From positions 44,578,001 through 44,642,000 of the forward strand of contig JBITNC010000001.1 in assembly GCA_050084985.1 (NCBI GenBank): 64,000 nucleotides of DNA. The letters run 5' to 3'. Source of the stretch: Nageia nagi (lineage: Eukaryota > Pinophyta). A model generated the notes under the pieces. That model was given only the letters and a program-made list of their open reading frames with translations, was not told where the DNA came from and did no database searches. Positions 12,641-23,855 of the stretch are shown here, in pieces (the stretch's first letter is position 1; every line of letters starts with the position of its first letter). The position numbers and the translations under genes are program-made.

Positions 12641-13430
12641 GCAAAATTAATCTAACCCAAAAAAGGTTGCATCTTCTTGATATTAAAAGGAATGGTGAGT
12701 TTGTACATAGCTTCCACTCTCTCTAGATCAATTGAAAATCCATATTTTGAAATGATATGACCTAGCAACTTTCCTTGATCCACTGCAAAAATGGATTTCT
12801 TTGAATTTAATGAAATTTTGAATTCTTGACACTTCAAATAAGTTTCCCAAAGATGTTGCAAGTGATTCTTCTTTTACAAAAATTTGTGATGTCATCTAAG
12901 TAAACTATAACCATTTTGTTGATCAATTCCTTGAATGCATGGTCCATATCCCTTTGAAAAGTTGTTTTTACATTGGAAAATCCAAATGGCATTGGTTGAA
13001 AAGTAAATGTGCCCACTTTATGGTGAATGCTATTTTGTATTAATATTCATCTTTCACTTGTATCTGGTTATAACTAGAGAAGCCATCAAGAAAGGAAAAA
13101 CACTCAGATCTTGCAATAGTATGTATAATTTGTTCCATGAGAGGAAAAGGATAGTTATCTTTCAATGAGGCTCTATTTAGATTTTGGAAATCTACTCACA
13201 ACCTAATAACTCCATTCTTCTTCCTAATTGGCATCAGATTAGCCACCTAGGTAGAATATTTGATGGGATATATGATCCTAGCCTGAAACAATTTTTGAAT
13301 TCTTTGTTACATTACCACTTCAATTTTAATATTCACTAGTCTTTGTTTCTATTAGAAAGGATTTACCCCCTCCATCAACTCAATGGTGTGTTGGATAACA
13401 TCTTAGCTCCATAGCTTCATGCCATGATCC
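12640..13430 (-). pseudogene. Reverse transcriptase of the Tat-like element
   Basis: In order, the minus strand shows VANLMPIRKKNGVIRL (about 13240), a VDFQNLNRASLKDNYPFP block, CFSFLDGFSSYNQIQVKDE (about 13100), FTFQPMPFGFSN (about 13000), VIVYLDDITNF (about 12910, the catalytic YxDD), and KKSIFAVDQGKLLGHIISK (about 12780). A frame change near 13016 splits the domain and another near 13420 separates it from the upstream linker. Several stops replace Cys, Gln or Trp positions. The order and wording match plant Tat-group RT. Confidence 0.8.
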
Positions 13431-13849
13431 TAGCAAACTCCTTCATGATTTCAACTATCTCCTCAATATCTTCATATGAGTTCTTGATACCAATTTTCAT
13501 AACCTTTTTCAGAGCTATTTCTAACTCTTTAAAGTTCTTGGGAGAAGCTAAAAATTTTCTTTTTCATAACTGATAATCTCTTTTAAAGAGATCTTCAAAT
13601 GCAATAATACCTTTAGGAAAAGTATTATTTTTCAACTATAAAATTTCATCTTCTTTAAATGCTTCAATCAATGACTCTTGGTTGTTTGAACATAGCATTT
13701 GTGTAGCCAAGAAAGAATTAATATCCTTATCATCATCAAAAAATTACTATAAATAGTCATTGTCTAGAATAGAAGGCTTAAAAATCAATTGAATACATTT
13801 TCTTCTTAGTCAGTGATGAGTAGGATCAAATCTTGATCCTTTATGAGCT

Positions 13850-14230
13850 AAGGTATCAGCTTCACTATTATGATCCATGAGGACTGTAGTAAAATTAAGA
13901 GGATCAAAACTCTCCAATAATTCTCATACTTTGTTTCTATATTTTTTTATATAATTATGTTTAGCAAAATATTTATCAATCACCTAATTAATAACCAATT
14001 CTGAATCACCAAAAATAGTGAAACATTTTATTTTTAACTTTGATACTTTTTCAATCACTAAGCATAGGGATTCATACTCAATTGCATTATTTGTACAACT
14101 CCACATGAGACAAAAAGACTACCTTTTTATTTTGCTAGAAGGAGATCTCAAAATAACCCATGTATCAGCTCCATTTTTACACTTCGCTCCAACAAAGTGT
14201 ATGTTCCATAATTCTTGTTTCCTTAGTTCT
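13850..14230 (-). pseudogene. Archaeal-type RNase H (RVT_3-like) domain
   Basis: Reading in the protease frame, the domain shows HFVGAKCKNGADTW (14190), CTNNAIEYESLCLVIEKVS (14095), IFGDSELVIN (14005) and HNSEADTLAHKG (13875). These are the four blocks of the archaeal/plant-type RNase H family. Three catalytic acids are present (the Glu of IEYE, the Asp of GDSE, the Asp of EADTLA), but the first is Val in FVGA. Stops lie at 14119, near 13986 and near 13925. It sits between protease and RT, in the same frame as the protease, so the position is not a later rearrangement. Some annotated plant gypsy polyproteins have the same order. Confidence 0.75.
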
Positions 14231-14820
14231 TGAATGGTAAAGGATGGTAAGTATGTAATATATTCAATAGCTATATAATTCCACATACCCTTACTCTCAA
14301 TTTGATTGATCATAATTTTAGAAACTAAATCTATAGAGTCTAACTCCTCTTTAATAGCATTTATTAACAAAGTTTGCTCATTTATCATATTAACTTGATG
14401 TAGCTTCTTAGTGAGAAATCTTATTGTAGGTTCATTGAAAACATTAAACATTCTATTATTGAAGGGAATAGACATATGGGAATAGTCCATAGCTAAGTAC
14501 CCTCCTAGTTTGAAAGTAAATTCTTTAGATAAGCACAAACCAAACATAAGGGGAAGGTCAACAACTATGATATCTTGGATGACTAAAATCCTTGGACACA
14601 TATGAAGCTTCATTGGAATATATTTTAATACACCAAGGGTTTTGACATTTGTACCATCCAACTGAATAATTCCAATGGAGTCTCTAGTGTAGGTAAATCT
14701 AATGACATCAGATACTTTCTTAGGCATAAAAATCATGATAGCACCTGAATCTATCATGTAATTATGGATAATTTGTCCTTCCAATTCAAGGGTAATATAA
14801 AAAGGTCTATTTTTCTCCAT
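14230..14820 (-). pseudogene. Retropepsin-like protease of the Tat-like element
   Basis: This aspartic protease domain lies in the longest intact frame of the element (14820-14119, 233 codons, shared with the start of the RNase H). The catalytic motif is YMIDSGAIMIFMPKKV at about residues 20-36. The flap and core follow as IIQLDGTNVKTLGV and VVDLPLMFGLCLSKEF, then LGGYLAMDYSHMSIPF. The Met at 14820 is only the first in the open stretch; in the element this part is internal to the polyprotein. No stop lies within the protease, but the enclosing polyprotein is broken elsewhere. Confidence 0.75.
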
Positions 14821-14999
14821 ACCTAGTAAATTTACAGTTGTATAGAGGTTGTAATTCCAGTTGTCATCTCCTTTAGTTTAGATCAACAATGTTATGTTAA
14901 GTAAATCTATCTATCTGAGAATACATAAGGCATCAAAGAGTGATGCTCTTGATGGTTTTTCTTCGATTCATTCATAATGTTGTATGGAATAATATAAGA

Positions 15000-15960
15000 A
15001 CTCTCTTCTAGATATTTTTTTTATAAGATTGAATTATTTTTTCTCTTTGGGCCCTTGTTAGAGATGGAAATCTAAACCTTTCAGTTTCTTTCTTCTTTTC
15101 TTGAATTTTTGAAGAAGCAAAAGACTTGAGTAGCTGGTTGTTTTCTCAAAATTTATTTTTTCAACAAAACCTTATCAGTATCCACAAATTTGCATATAGG
15201 TATCTTTGATGGTAACTTGAAAAAATAAGTAGATGGTATTTTAAAAGGATTAACTAGGTGGGATTGAATCTTCCTTTGAGGTTGAAACTATTTGACTATA
15301 GACCTTATTTCAATATCTTTGTTAACAAGTTCTAGAAGAATCATGAGATTAACTTTTGATGCTCCTTCATTGACATAATAATTAGTGTTGAATCCATCAT
15401 TAGCTATCAACCTTATTTGATGTTGGTAGATAGAACAAGAATTCTAGACATGAGGGTCTTTACAAGCTCTACACCAATCCTAATTAGGAGGAATATATGT
15501 CTCTAGAGACATATATATACTCTATATGTCATGGGTGGATCCCTTTGTTGTGGTTGATCTCTAGCAGGATAGGGATACCTCCTTTGTTGACCTCCATAAT
15601 CCCTTCGATCATAGTAATCTTGCCTTTGAGTTGCCCTTTTTTCAACTATCCCATGATTAGAAAAAGTTCTTACTAGGTTTTCCAACTCAAAAATCTTCAT
15701 TTTATTGATATTTTCTTATTGCACATTGCTTCTAGAGGCATGTGTAGGAAGTGTTAATTGAGGAAAAGGTGCTAGTAAGGCAAGTTGTGGTTACAATGTA
15801 GGTAGAGCAAGTTGAGGTTGCAGAATTGGAATTTACTACTAGGATAACTAGGGAGCTTGAGCTATAGGCATAGAATGATAAGTTTGCATTGAGGGTTGCA
15901 TGGAATATGAGGGTTCATATGAGATAGGTGCAAATATTCTAGCAGGATGTTTTCCTACTA
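15000..15960 (-). pseudogene. C-terminal gag remnant of the Tat-like element
   Basis: Only the end of gag survives. A Pro/Gln-rich stretch (15950-15720) is followed by an intact segment (15700-15503) with MKIFELENLVRTFSN and an Arg/Tyr-rich RRYPYPARDQPQQRDPP tail. A zinc-knuckle-like C-R-A-C-K-D-P-H-V-stop-N-S-C follows (about 15475-15437, spacing CX2CX3HX4C). The knuckle contains an in-frame TAG. The N-terminal gag and leader are lost at the junction near 15960. Confidence 0.6.
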
Positions 15961-15962
15961 AA

Positions 15963-16040
15963 ATAAGAGAAGCTTTAAAAAATTAAGATGTGGTAATTTT
16001 TACATGCACCTAATATTAAGAGAAGCTTCAAAATATTAAG
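15963..16040. repeat. Rearrangement junction with repeat flanks and LTR scrap
   Basis: Two near-identical segments reading AAGAGAAGCTTYAAAA.ATTAAG lie at about 15963-15987 and 16018-16040. Between them sits a short filler containing TGTGGTAATTTTTACATG (15989-16006), identical to the terminus of the LTR at 5340. Including flanks, 25 bp match (15982-16006 and 5333-5357). The junction joins the gag end of the Tat-like element to a copia fragment. Confidence 0.6.
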
Positions 16041-16059
16041 TTTTTCAATCTTATTCACT

Positions 16060-17160
16060 AAAACTAATCAACTACATCTTCTCAATATGAGAATAATAAA
16101 TTTCAAAATCAATGCTTCCACAAACATATCTCAATATTCTTTTAGCATCCTTCAAGTGTAAAATATAAGGTTCACTCGTGTACATATATACCAAGGAAAT
16201 ATCATATGCAATATTAGGTCTTGTATTGGTGAGAAACATGAGACTCCTAATAATGATTCTATATTCTATCACATTCACTTTTTCAACCCCATAATCCTTG
16301 CATAACAACTCTCCATGAGAAATGGAATTAGTGATTGGTTTACAATTTTCTATTTTAAACTTCTTCATCATATCTTTTGCATACTTGATTTGATGAATGA
16401 ATACTTGGTCTTTTTTTAGTTCACCTTCATACCAAGAAAATAATACATCAAATCCAAATCCTTCATATTAAACTCAATAATCATTGTAGCCTTGAAACTA
16501 TCATTCAACAAGAAATTACTACTCATATAGATCAATTCATCAACCTAAAAGCAAAATATCATCACCACCTTTCTTGAAATACAAGAGAGATTCACTCTTG
16601 CTCCTCTTGAAGCCATACTTCTAAAAGTAGTCATCAATTAGTGTGTACCAAAAATATTGGTTCTTTCTTAATACCATACAAGATCTTCTTTAGCTCGTAC
16701 ACATTTTTTTCTTTGCCTTTTATCTCAAAACCTTGAGGTTATTGTACATGCAGTCCACTATTTTTGGAGAGCCAAGTTAAGAAGCAACCTTGATGTTTCC
16801 TGCCTTACTATCAATACAAAAGTATCCTCGCAGTAAATTCCATTTTTTTTTAATAAATACCTTAACAATACTATCCTTATACCTTACAATGTTTCCATAA
16901 CTATTACACTTTTTCTTGTAGACCGACTTGGAACCCACATATTTATTTTCTTTATGCAATTCAACAAGTTCCTAAGTGTCATTCTTCATAATAGAATTGA
17001 TCTCTTCTTTCATATATTGCATCCAAACACTATTAGTACAATCTTGTTCATAAAAATATGGTTCAAAACTAGAAACAATCATTAATTCATAGTTTATAAC
17101 ATTACCTTTTAGTTCAACTTCATCATCATCTCTATACATGTGCATATTTTTAAATATTTT
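16060..17160 (-). pseudogene. Copia reverse transcriptase / RNase H start
   Basis: The frame shows VWMQYMKEEINSIMKNDT near 17030, equivalent to the start of copia RT. A decayed middle follows, with ILLLG at the place of the YVDD-type box and stops beside it. The clear C-terminal block 16371-16075 reads KFKIENCKPITNSISHGELL, then EYRIIIRSLMFLTNTRPNIAYDIS, then AKRILRYVCGSIDFEIYYS. The latter three are standard landmarks between RT and RNase H in plant copia pol. The RNase H body after YYS is missing at the 16040 junction. Stops near 16780 and 16540 break the domain. Confidence 0.7.
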
Positions 17161-17449
17161 AACAACTTAGTCCATTTCTTGAGCTTGGCTCCTTATCATT
17201 CTTCTATGGAAGTTTTTATCCAAAACTTGAGTAGGAGTATGATCTTTAAGTTCCTTTTTACCTCTCTTTGTCTTCATAACATCAACAAAAATATTATTTG
17301 GAGAACTATCAAATGATGAGGTACTTCTAGTGCTTGAATTGGGATTATTTGACAAGCTATAAGGTGGATTGGAAAATACTTTTTATTGGTTGGGTTGCAC
17401 TTTTAGTTGGCTAGGTTGCATGCTAGACTATCCACTTGAGGATCTCCCA

Positions 17450-18540
17450 ACATGGTTAACATCATCAACATATATTTTTTTATTTCCATACATTCCTCCT
17501 TATCAAAAATTACATCTCTTAACATCACAATATTGTGAGTTTTTGGATTTTAAAGCCTATAGGCTTTAGTGTTATGTTGCTAACTAATGAAAATACAAGC
17601 TACACTCTTTGAATCAAGATTCCTCCTCACTTCATCATCCAAACAAGCATATTCCAAGCAACTAAAAACCTTTAAATGATTCACATTGGGATTTTTCTCA
17701 TACCATGCTTCATATGGTATCATCCTTTCCAAGATATTTGTTGGAATTCTATTCAATATGTAAACTATTGTCCAAACTACATCAACATAATACATGTTTT
17801 TAAACTTCTTTGTTTGCAACATGCTTCTATCCATCTCAACTTCAATCATATTATTTCTTTTAGTAACTCCATTTTTTATGGAGTTTAGGTAGCAATATGT
17901 TGTCTCTTGATGCCATGATCATTGTAAATTTTTAGAAAATTGTTTAAACAAAAATCTTCATGTCTATCAGTCCTTAAACACTTAATAGTACATACACTTT
18001 GGTTCTCAACCTAATTCTTGAAATATTTGAAACAATTAAATGCTTCATCCTTGTATTTAATGAAAAACACTCATGAGTTCTTACCCAACCTCATGGTTGG
18101 CATAGGTCCACAAATGTTAGAATGGATCAATTGAAGCTTTTCCTTTAGGAAAATTCTATCTAGAATACTTTCCCAAAGCACATCCTTCACAAACAACATT
18201 TTGATCTTTCACCTTTGGCAATCCATAGACCATCTCTTGAGATATTAAAAGCTTCAAAATCCTAATATTTTAATGCCCAAATATTAGATTTTGAAGCCAA
18301 TTCTTGTTCCCAATAGTCATATTTACATGATTTTCCCCCTTATCCTCCAAATTTTAATGAAAATAATCTATTTTTTCTCATATTAATAGTTCTAACAAGC
18401 CTATTATCAAGGTTCTTGTCAAAAATTGAACACTTTTCATCTTCAAAAATTAATTTGTAGTTTTCTCTATGATTTTTTCTATACTCAACAAATTGTGTTT
18501 CAAATTTAGAGTTGTTGATATGTGTTTTGGTATTACTTGG
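17450..18540 (-). pseudogene. Copia integrase and GAG-pre-integrase remnant
   Basis: Near 18200-18150 a segment related to the CxxC end of the GAG-pre-integrase zinc region is visible (MCFGKVF). The core follows, with a CLRTDRHEDF segment near 17965 (the conserved R-T-D-x-G-x-E-F block with Gly to His), HGIKRQ near 17915, then 17849-17580 with MDRSMLQTKKFKNMYYVDVV and LNRIPTNILERMIPYEAW. The last two are typical of the integrase C-terminal part. Multiple stops and frame changes show it is inactive. Confidence 0.65.
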
Positions 18541-21400
18541 AGTTTTACTCTAAATGAAATAAAAGCACATAAACATTTATTGTATGATTTATCTAAGCTA
18601 ATTAACTCAAACAAACATACATGAATAAGGGAATACCATAGTGCAGTAATAAAATAAAAAAATTTATATTGATGTCAAGATGTAAAACACAACTACATGT
18701 ACTAAAGAGAAACAAATCAATTTAAAGATAAATAATTGTATGTCCTTACCTATTTTGAGATCAAATATATGATAGAAGAACTTACCGAAGAGTAATGACC
18801 TTTTTGTGTGAACCCCAAGACTAACTGCAAAAGAAACTCTAATGCGAGCATAGATCTCTAAGAGCTCAACATGGGTGTGAACATCAATGTAAGCATGAAC
18901 ATTCTTAAAGAATGACATTTGGATTGATAATAGAAAATATGATGATAAATCAAACCAAGAATATAATCATGAAAGTGGATAATAGATATTCGTTCAAGTG
19001 CTAACAAGATTCCAATCTCAATAGGTAGCATTTAGAAACACCCAAGTGTAGGATACTAGTTATCGAGATGTAATCTTGACATGTCTTTCCTAGGTTAGAG
19101 ATACTTACATTTATATCATGCATGATTCACCATTTGATCCTTTGAATATTGGTTGAATTCATATTGATGTACCTAACATAAAACATAAGAACACAACCTA
19201 AGAAATATGTGATAATAAGGTAAAATATGAGTAAATGACTAAATGTGATTAAATGTGTGCGCAAAGTTGCACCCAAGTGGGATCATGTTAAGAGAACCAC
19301 TTTTAGATATCAACAAATACCCCCTTTTGTAAGTATAATTAAATTGAATCTTGAAATAGTATTATGCTTACAAAGGAAGTAAAGGTAAAGAGAAGAAAAA
19401 TTTGATATTTACCTAGTTTAGTTATTCATATCATAAAGGATTTGATGATGTATATTACCCCCTCTTTTCTTTGGTTGTGAGATGTAATGGGTTGCATGTA
19501 GTAGAATCAACCAAGAGTAAAGAATAAAACTTCAAAATGATAGGCAAACACTTCCAAGCACATATATGATTTTTAACTTATAAAAGATATAACAGTGATA
19601 ATAAGAGAGAACATCATAGCATTTCATCAAATGATATAGCAATAATGAAGCAAAGATGAAATTAATATAATATGCATACATCGTATTGAGAACACTAAAT
19701 ACAAAAATACTCAATGTTTCATTATTAGATGCATACATAGAAAATCATGATAAAGGTGTGTTTGCATCATCATGGGTTACATGCCCCATTCCTATATGCA
19801 ACACATGCAAATGGAACCATATATGTTAACATCATCATGATGTACATGACTTATTCCTGGATGCAACATAAGAACCAAGAAAAGTAACATGGTGATGGTT
19901 AGTTGAGGCCCAACTGACAAAGGAGACTCAAAGATATGGTTGGTTTGAATATTTTTTAACCATGTTATGTCATATGTCATTTGTTGTCATGAGGTACATG
20001 CTTCATTCTTAGATATTGACATGAGATGCAGTCATCATCATATGATACATGCCCAATTCTTAGATGTGATTAAGAGTGATGGTTAATTGAGACCCAACCA
20101 ACAAAAGTGACTCAATGATGATTGGTTTGAATATTTTACAATCATGCAAAAGATTAAATGCAAAGTGTAGATAAGGTTAGGAATACTCCCTATGACTTCC
20201 TCATTATGTGGATGTGTTGTGATTTAGCTTGATTAATGCATTTGTAACTTAGCATTTGCGCTAACTTCAATGAAAGTGCTAGTGAATTTGCACTAGATTA
20301 TTTTGTTGTTGAAGCTACAACATATAGCATTATATATGATCTTGAAAAAGATATTTTCATACCTAATAGTTTTTAGTAGATTGCTTGATTTTGTGCCAAA
20401 TAGGTTGGACCTAAGAACAAACATGCGGGGAATGCATCATTCTTTTATTGTATGTCTATTTGTGCTTATAAAAACATAATTCTCTAAGATATTTTAGTCT
20501 TATATTAAGTTTTATACCACATGTAGCTATAGGATTTATGATTTTTGGATTGAAGATGTGAATGCTAAGGAATGATAGCAGAGTGCTAACATGAGTGTGG
20601 ACACGAGGATCCATTATGATTTTAGCTGTCAAACTTTCTGACACTTGACTCAAATGGTGTAAGCAGTAAGAAAATCATATTTTGAATACATAAGAGGTAG
20701 AAGAAGGTTGTTAAATAATGTTTACCTTGTTAAATGTGTCCTAATTTTGGTTTTAAATAGGCCAAATAGTGACTTATTTATCACTTTCACTATTTTAGAA
20801 TTGAGCTCTAATCTAGAGAGAGTTTGGTGAGCTTGTTGAGTTCATTTGGAGCCTTATGAGTAATTAGCATTATGAGGTAAGCCATTTGGTTTGTGAATTA
20901 AGGTAATTTGGTCTAGTTTCATGGTTTTTGCCAAGGTTTTGACCCAATTTTTGCTCTTTAGGATGAAGATTACGAAGCAAGAGAGCCATAGGGCTTACCT
21001 CTTGCAACACAATAGGGTTTCTACTCATGTGATAAGTGTCTACAATTTATTTTGTGTTGTAATTTTGTAAATTTTGCATTTGAGGGAGAGAAATAGGTAA
21101 AAAGTGTAGGTGTTTAAGGTGGGTTTTAGTCAATTAGGGCCTAGTCATTTTTTACTTTAGAGGGGTTAAATGGGTGTGAGACCATGATTTTGTTGACTCA
21201 TGAGGGTAAAGGGATTTACTCCCAATTTTTGAAAAAATTGGATGCAAAAAGCCCAACGTGGTGCACTAGCATGGTAGAGTAAATTTTAGGATGATAAAAT
21301 GGTTATCTAGTTGTGATTTTAGTTATGTGTGCTATAAATAACCAAATTAAATTTTGTACTATGATTTTATTGAAATTAAAACAAAAACTAATACATACCT
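18541..21400. other. Noncoding stretch with a ~184-bp imperfect direct repeat
   Basis: No coding frame is recognisable. From about 19765 to 20135 two imperfect copies of a unit near 184 bp occur. GTGATGGTTAGTTGAGGCCC at 19892 matches GTGATGGTTAATTGAGACCC at 20076, each followed by GACTCAA and GGTTTGAATATTTT and preceded by a CATCATCAT..ACATG motif. The remainder is AT-rich. A stretch at 20700-21400 may be the upstream region of the decayed gene that follows, but I see no defined promoter. Confidence 0.45.
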
Positions 21401-21639
21401 TATTGATTTATTCTTGTAGTGTCATCCATTTCTCATGGAACTTGGGCCTATGTATTGGAGCTAGAAGAAGTGCTTGGTGATGGAGCATAAGCTCATAGTG
21501 GAGGAGATGGGTGTGTAACAACATGTTGGTATGGGATGACTACTCCATGCTCCATATGTTTGAGTGGATAAGGAGCTATTAACAGCCCTGATAGAGGATA
21601 ATCTAAGAGGACCAACACATTTAATCTTCCTACTAAGGA

Positions 21640-23366
21640 GATTACTATAGTACTCGAGGAAATTCATAAGATTCTATAGGTTCCTATGAAGGGGTGGCCC
21701 ATATTCTTCAAGGAGGGGATGATTGATGAGCAATTCAAATAGTAATCCAATTGGTTTATAGGTTTTTCGAAGTATCATGTGGGGAAGAAGGATGCCTTCC
21801 TTCATCATGCTTTTAGGAGCAAGATAAGGAGGTTCAAATGAATTTGATTAGTTATGGCAGCATGCATTGATAGCATTTTATACTTGGATAAGAATCATGA
21901 GGTGTTTCCACTTGGATTGATATGGGTGATCTATGAGATGATGCAGGGTCATCGATATGCATAGGTTCCTTACATCATTTTCCAAATCTACCATGACTTG
22001 CATAATTTTGTCATGGTGTATAAGAGTGGAAAGAGAGTGGTACACTCCTTTATGCTACAATGTTGGGCTTATGAACATATTACCATGGTGAGGCTTAGAG
22101 AGCTTCATGTACATGGCATAGTTCTTGATCATATAATGTGGTATCACTGGGCGAAGAATGGGAAGATCACACGGGTCCACAAGACCATGGAGGCATATAG
22201 GAAAGTCATGGATGGTTTGATGGGTGGTAACTAATTTACCATACATAGTTTAGTTTGTTGGTTTAGTGGCTTAAGAAGAAGGACTAACTGGAAAATTTTG
22301 TTTTGTAAGAGATGTGAAATATAGACCTTATGTGACCATACCTTATTAGCCAAATGAGCTAGTGGGTGAGCTATACTAGCAGCGCACATTGGGATACTTA
22401 TAGATATGGAAGATCTTTTTGGAACCATATATACCTAAGAGGGTCATGAGATAGTTTGGTCGAAGATAGGGCATTTCATTAGAATGCAAGTTTGTGGTGA
22501 GGATGGTCAGGTATAGGGCACATGACCCTAATTTATATGAGACTCCTCCTAAGTGTGTGGAAACCTCCCTAAGATCATGGGTTAGGGAGTGATTCTAACA
22601 GTAAGGGAGATGAGAAGCCTAATGGGCCATAGTTTGATTGTGCCTATTTGACATGGTGGGATAGGGTGAGATCCAATCCACTCAAACTATATGGGATGGA
22701 GTGATTAGTAAAGGCTACCGAGAGAGAGGCAGAGGAAGAAGAGGAAGAGGAAGGTGATGGGGATGATGAAGAGGAGGAGGATGTGCAGGTGGAGGAGCCA
22801 TTGCAAAATGGAGAGTAAATATTATGGGGTGTGCCCATTGGTATTCCCATTACAAATACATAGCAGTAGCTAGAGAATGAGCTTATTAAGTATATTTCTT
22901 TATGTAGCTATAAGTTAGTTTCCATACAAATAATAATATAACAAACATATGTACTTTATTTTGGTTTTTGTAGATGAAACTAAGCTAGACCTAGACTTTG
23001 AGAAAGTAGCAAGGTAACAGATGGAGGAGACACTTGCGAGCTTGAAAGAGGATACTATTGTGAAGGATAAAGAGATAGAGGTGTTGAAGGTGAGACTAGA
23101 GGCTTTGGAGCAAAGTATGAATAAATTGCAAAAGATGCACTAAGATTCCCAAGATCATAATTTTCTAGGGATGATGGACCATGTTCTTGAGTAGAACAAG
23201 AAGATAGAGGACCTATTTTGCAATAAGGGATACCTATAAGCTCAACTTGTAGCTTTGGAGGAACAATATTTGTTGAAGAGGCCAATTTTGAGTAGATGGA
23301 CTCTAATTCCAAGAGTTTTAGGAGTGCTAGGATTCATCGCAGTACCGCTAGCAGTGTTACTATAGG
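21640..23366 (+). pseudogene. Plant-mobile-domain-like protein with coiled coil, decayed
   Basis: A plus-strand frame can be followed from about 21690 with interruptions. WPIFFKEGMIDEQFK opens it. VFPLGLIWVIYEMMQGHRYA, FVMVYKSGKRVVHSFMLQCW and AYEHITMVRLRELH (21910-22110) resemble the plant mobile domain (aminotransferase-like), in which a helical region ends in an L-Q-x-W-x-[YW] motif. An acidic block follows (22715-22815, EEEEEE.GDGDDEEEED). After a gap around 22820-22970 that could be an intron ending TTTTTGTAG at 22973, a coiled-coil block follows in the same frame (EEDTIVKDKEIEVLKVRLEA-like, to about 23360). Most stops are TAA or TAG at likely Gln positions. Host gene, captured gene and transposon ORF are all possible. 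Confidence 0.5.
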
Positions 23367-23855
23367 AAACTAATTTGGATGTGGTTGCATGGATGTATGG
23401 TTGGATGTACCTTTTGTAAAAGACAATGTGTTATCCCATTTTTTATAAATATAATCAAAAAATATATATTTTCTATATGAAAATGTTATGAAATGACTAT
23501 AGTGTGATTGTTTAATATTTTTGTGTTTGCTTTGAATTGAAAAAGTGTAAAACATATGTATGGTTAATGTGTAATCAAATTATGTAATGCCTAAATAATG
23601 AATGTGATGGACCATATAATTCTTTGAAGGCATGGGATATATATAAAAAAGGTGAATTGAACCTAGCATGAGTGCTTATGTAGTTAAAGAATTAGGAGAT
23701 CTAGCTATGACTTATCATGTCAAGGTACCATAAAGGTATGAAAATTTATTGTTTGGGAACAAGAATATGATATTTCATTATATTTTTTATTACGAAAATA
23801 TGAAGAAAAACATGGTCCTAAAGGTCCAAAATGCATTTCAGGATGAATCACAAAG

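Larger units (their letters stand above)
5340..16006 (-). mobile_element. Tat-like Ty3/gypsy element, decayed, with extra 3' ORF
   Basis: This is a minus-strand LTR retrotransposon. From its 5' side (right) it reads: LTR scrap 15989-16006, gag end, protease, archaeal-type RNase H, reverse transcriptase, RNase H, integrase, an additional coiled-coil ORF, a tandem repeat, a polypurine-like tract at 6039-6052, and the 3' LTR 5340-6038. Family evidence is the FSFLDGFSSYNQI and YLDD segments in RT and the integrase C-terminal segment around DLVLKWDKDKYKLGRHWKFD, all close to plant Tat-lineage polyproteins. All genes carry stops, and at least two frameshifts are visible (near 13420 and 13016), so the copy is dead. 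Most of gag and nearly all of the right LTR are missing. Confidence 0.75.
16045..18540 (-). mobile_element. Truncated Ty1/copia element
   Basis: A minus-strand copia fragment lacking both LTRs, gag, most of the protease and the end of RNase H. From the right: protease/GAG-pre-integrase remnant (18540-18200), integrase (18200-17450), a Ser/Asn-rich linker with NNPNSSTRSTSSFDSSPNN at 17355, then RT and the start of RNase H (17100-16060). It is joined to the Tat-like element at 16040 and fades into noncoding sequence at 18540. Confidence 0.7.

Noticed and set aside
22644-22850. Ser-rich minus-strand frame
   Set aside because: It is the complement of the acidic GAG/GAT codon run of the plus-strand pseudogene.
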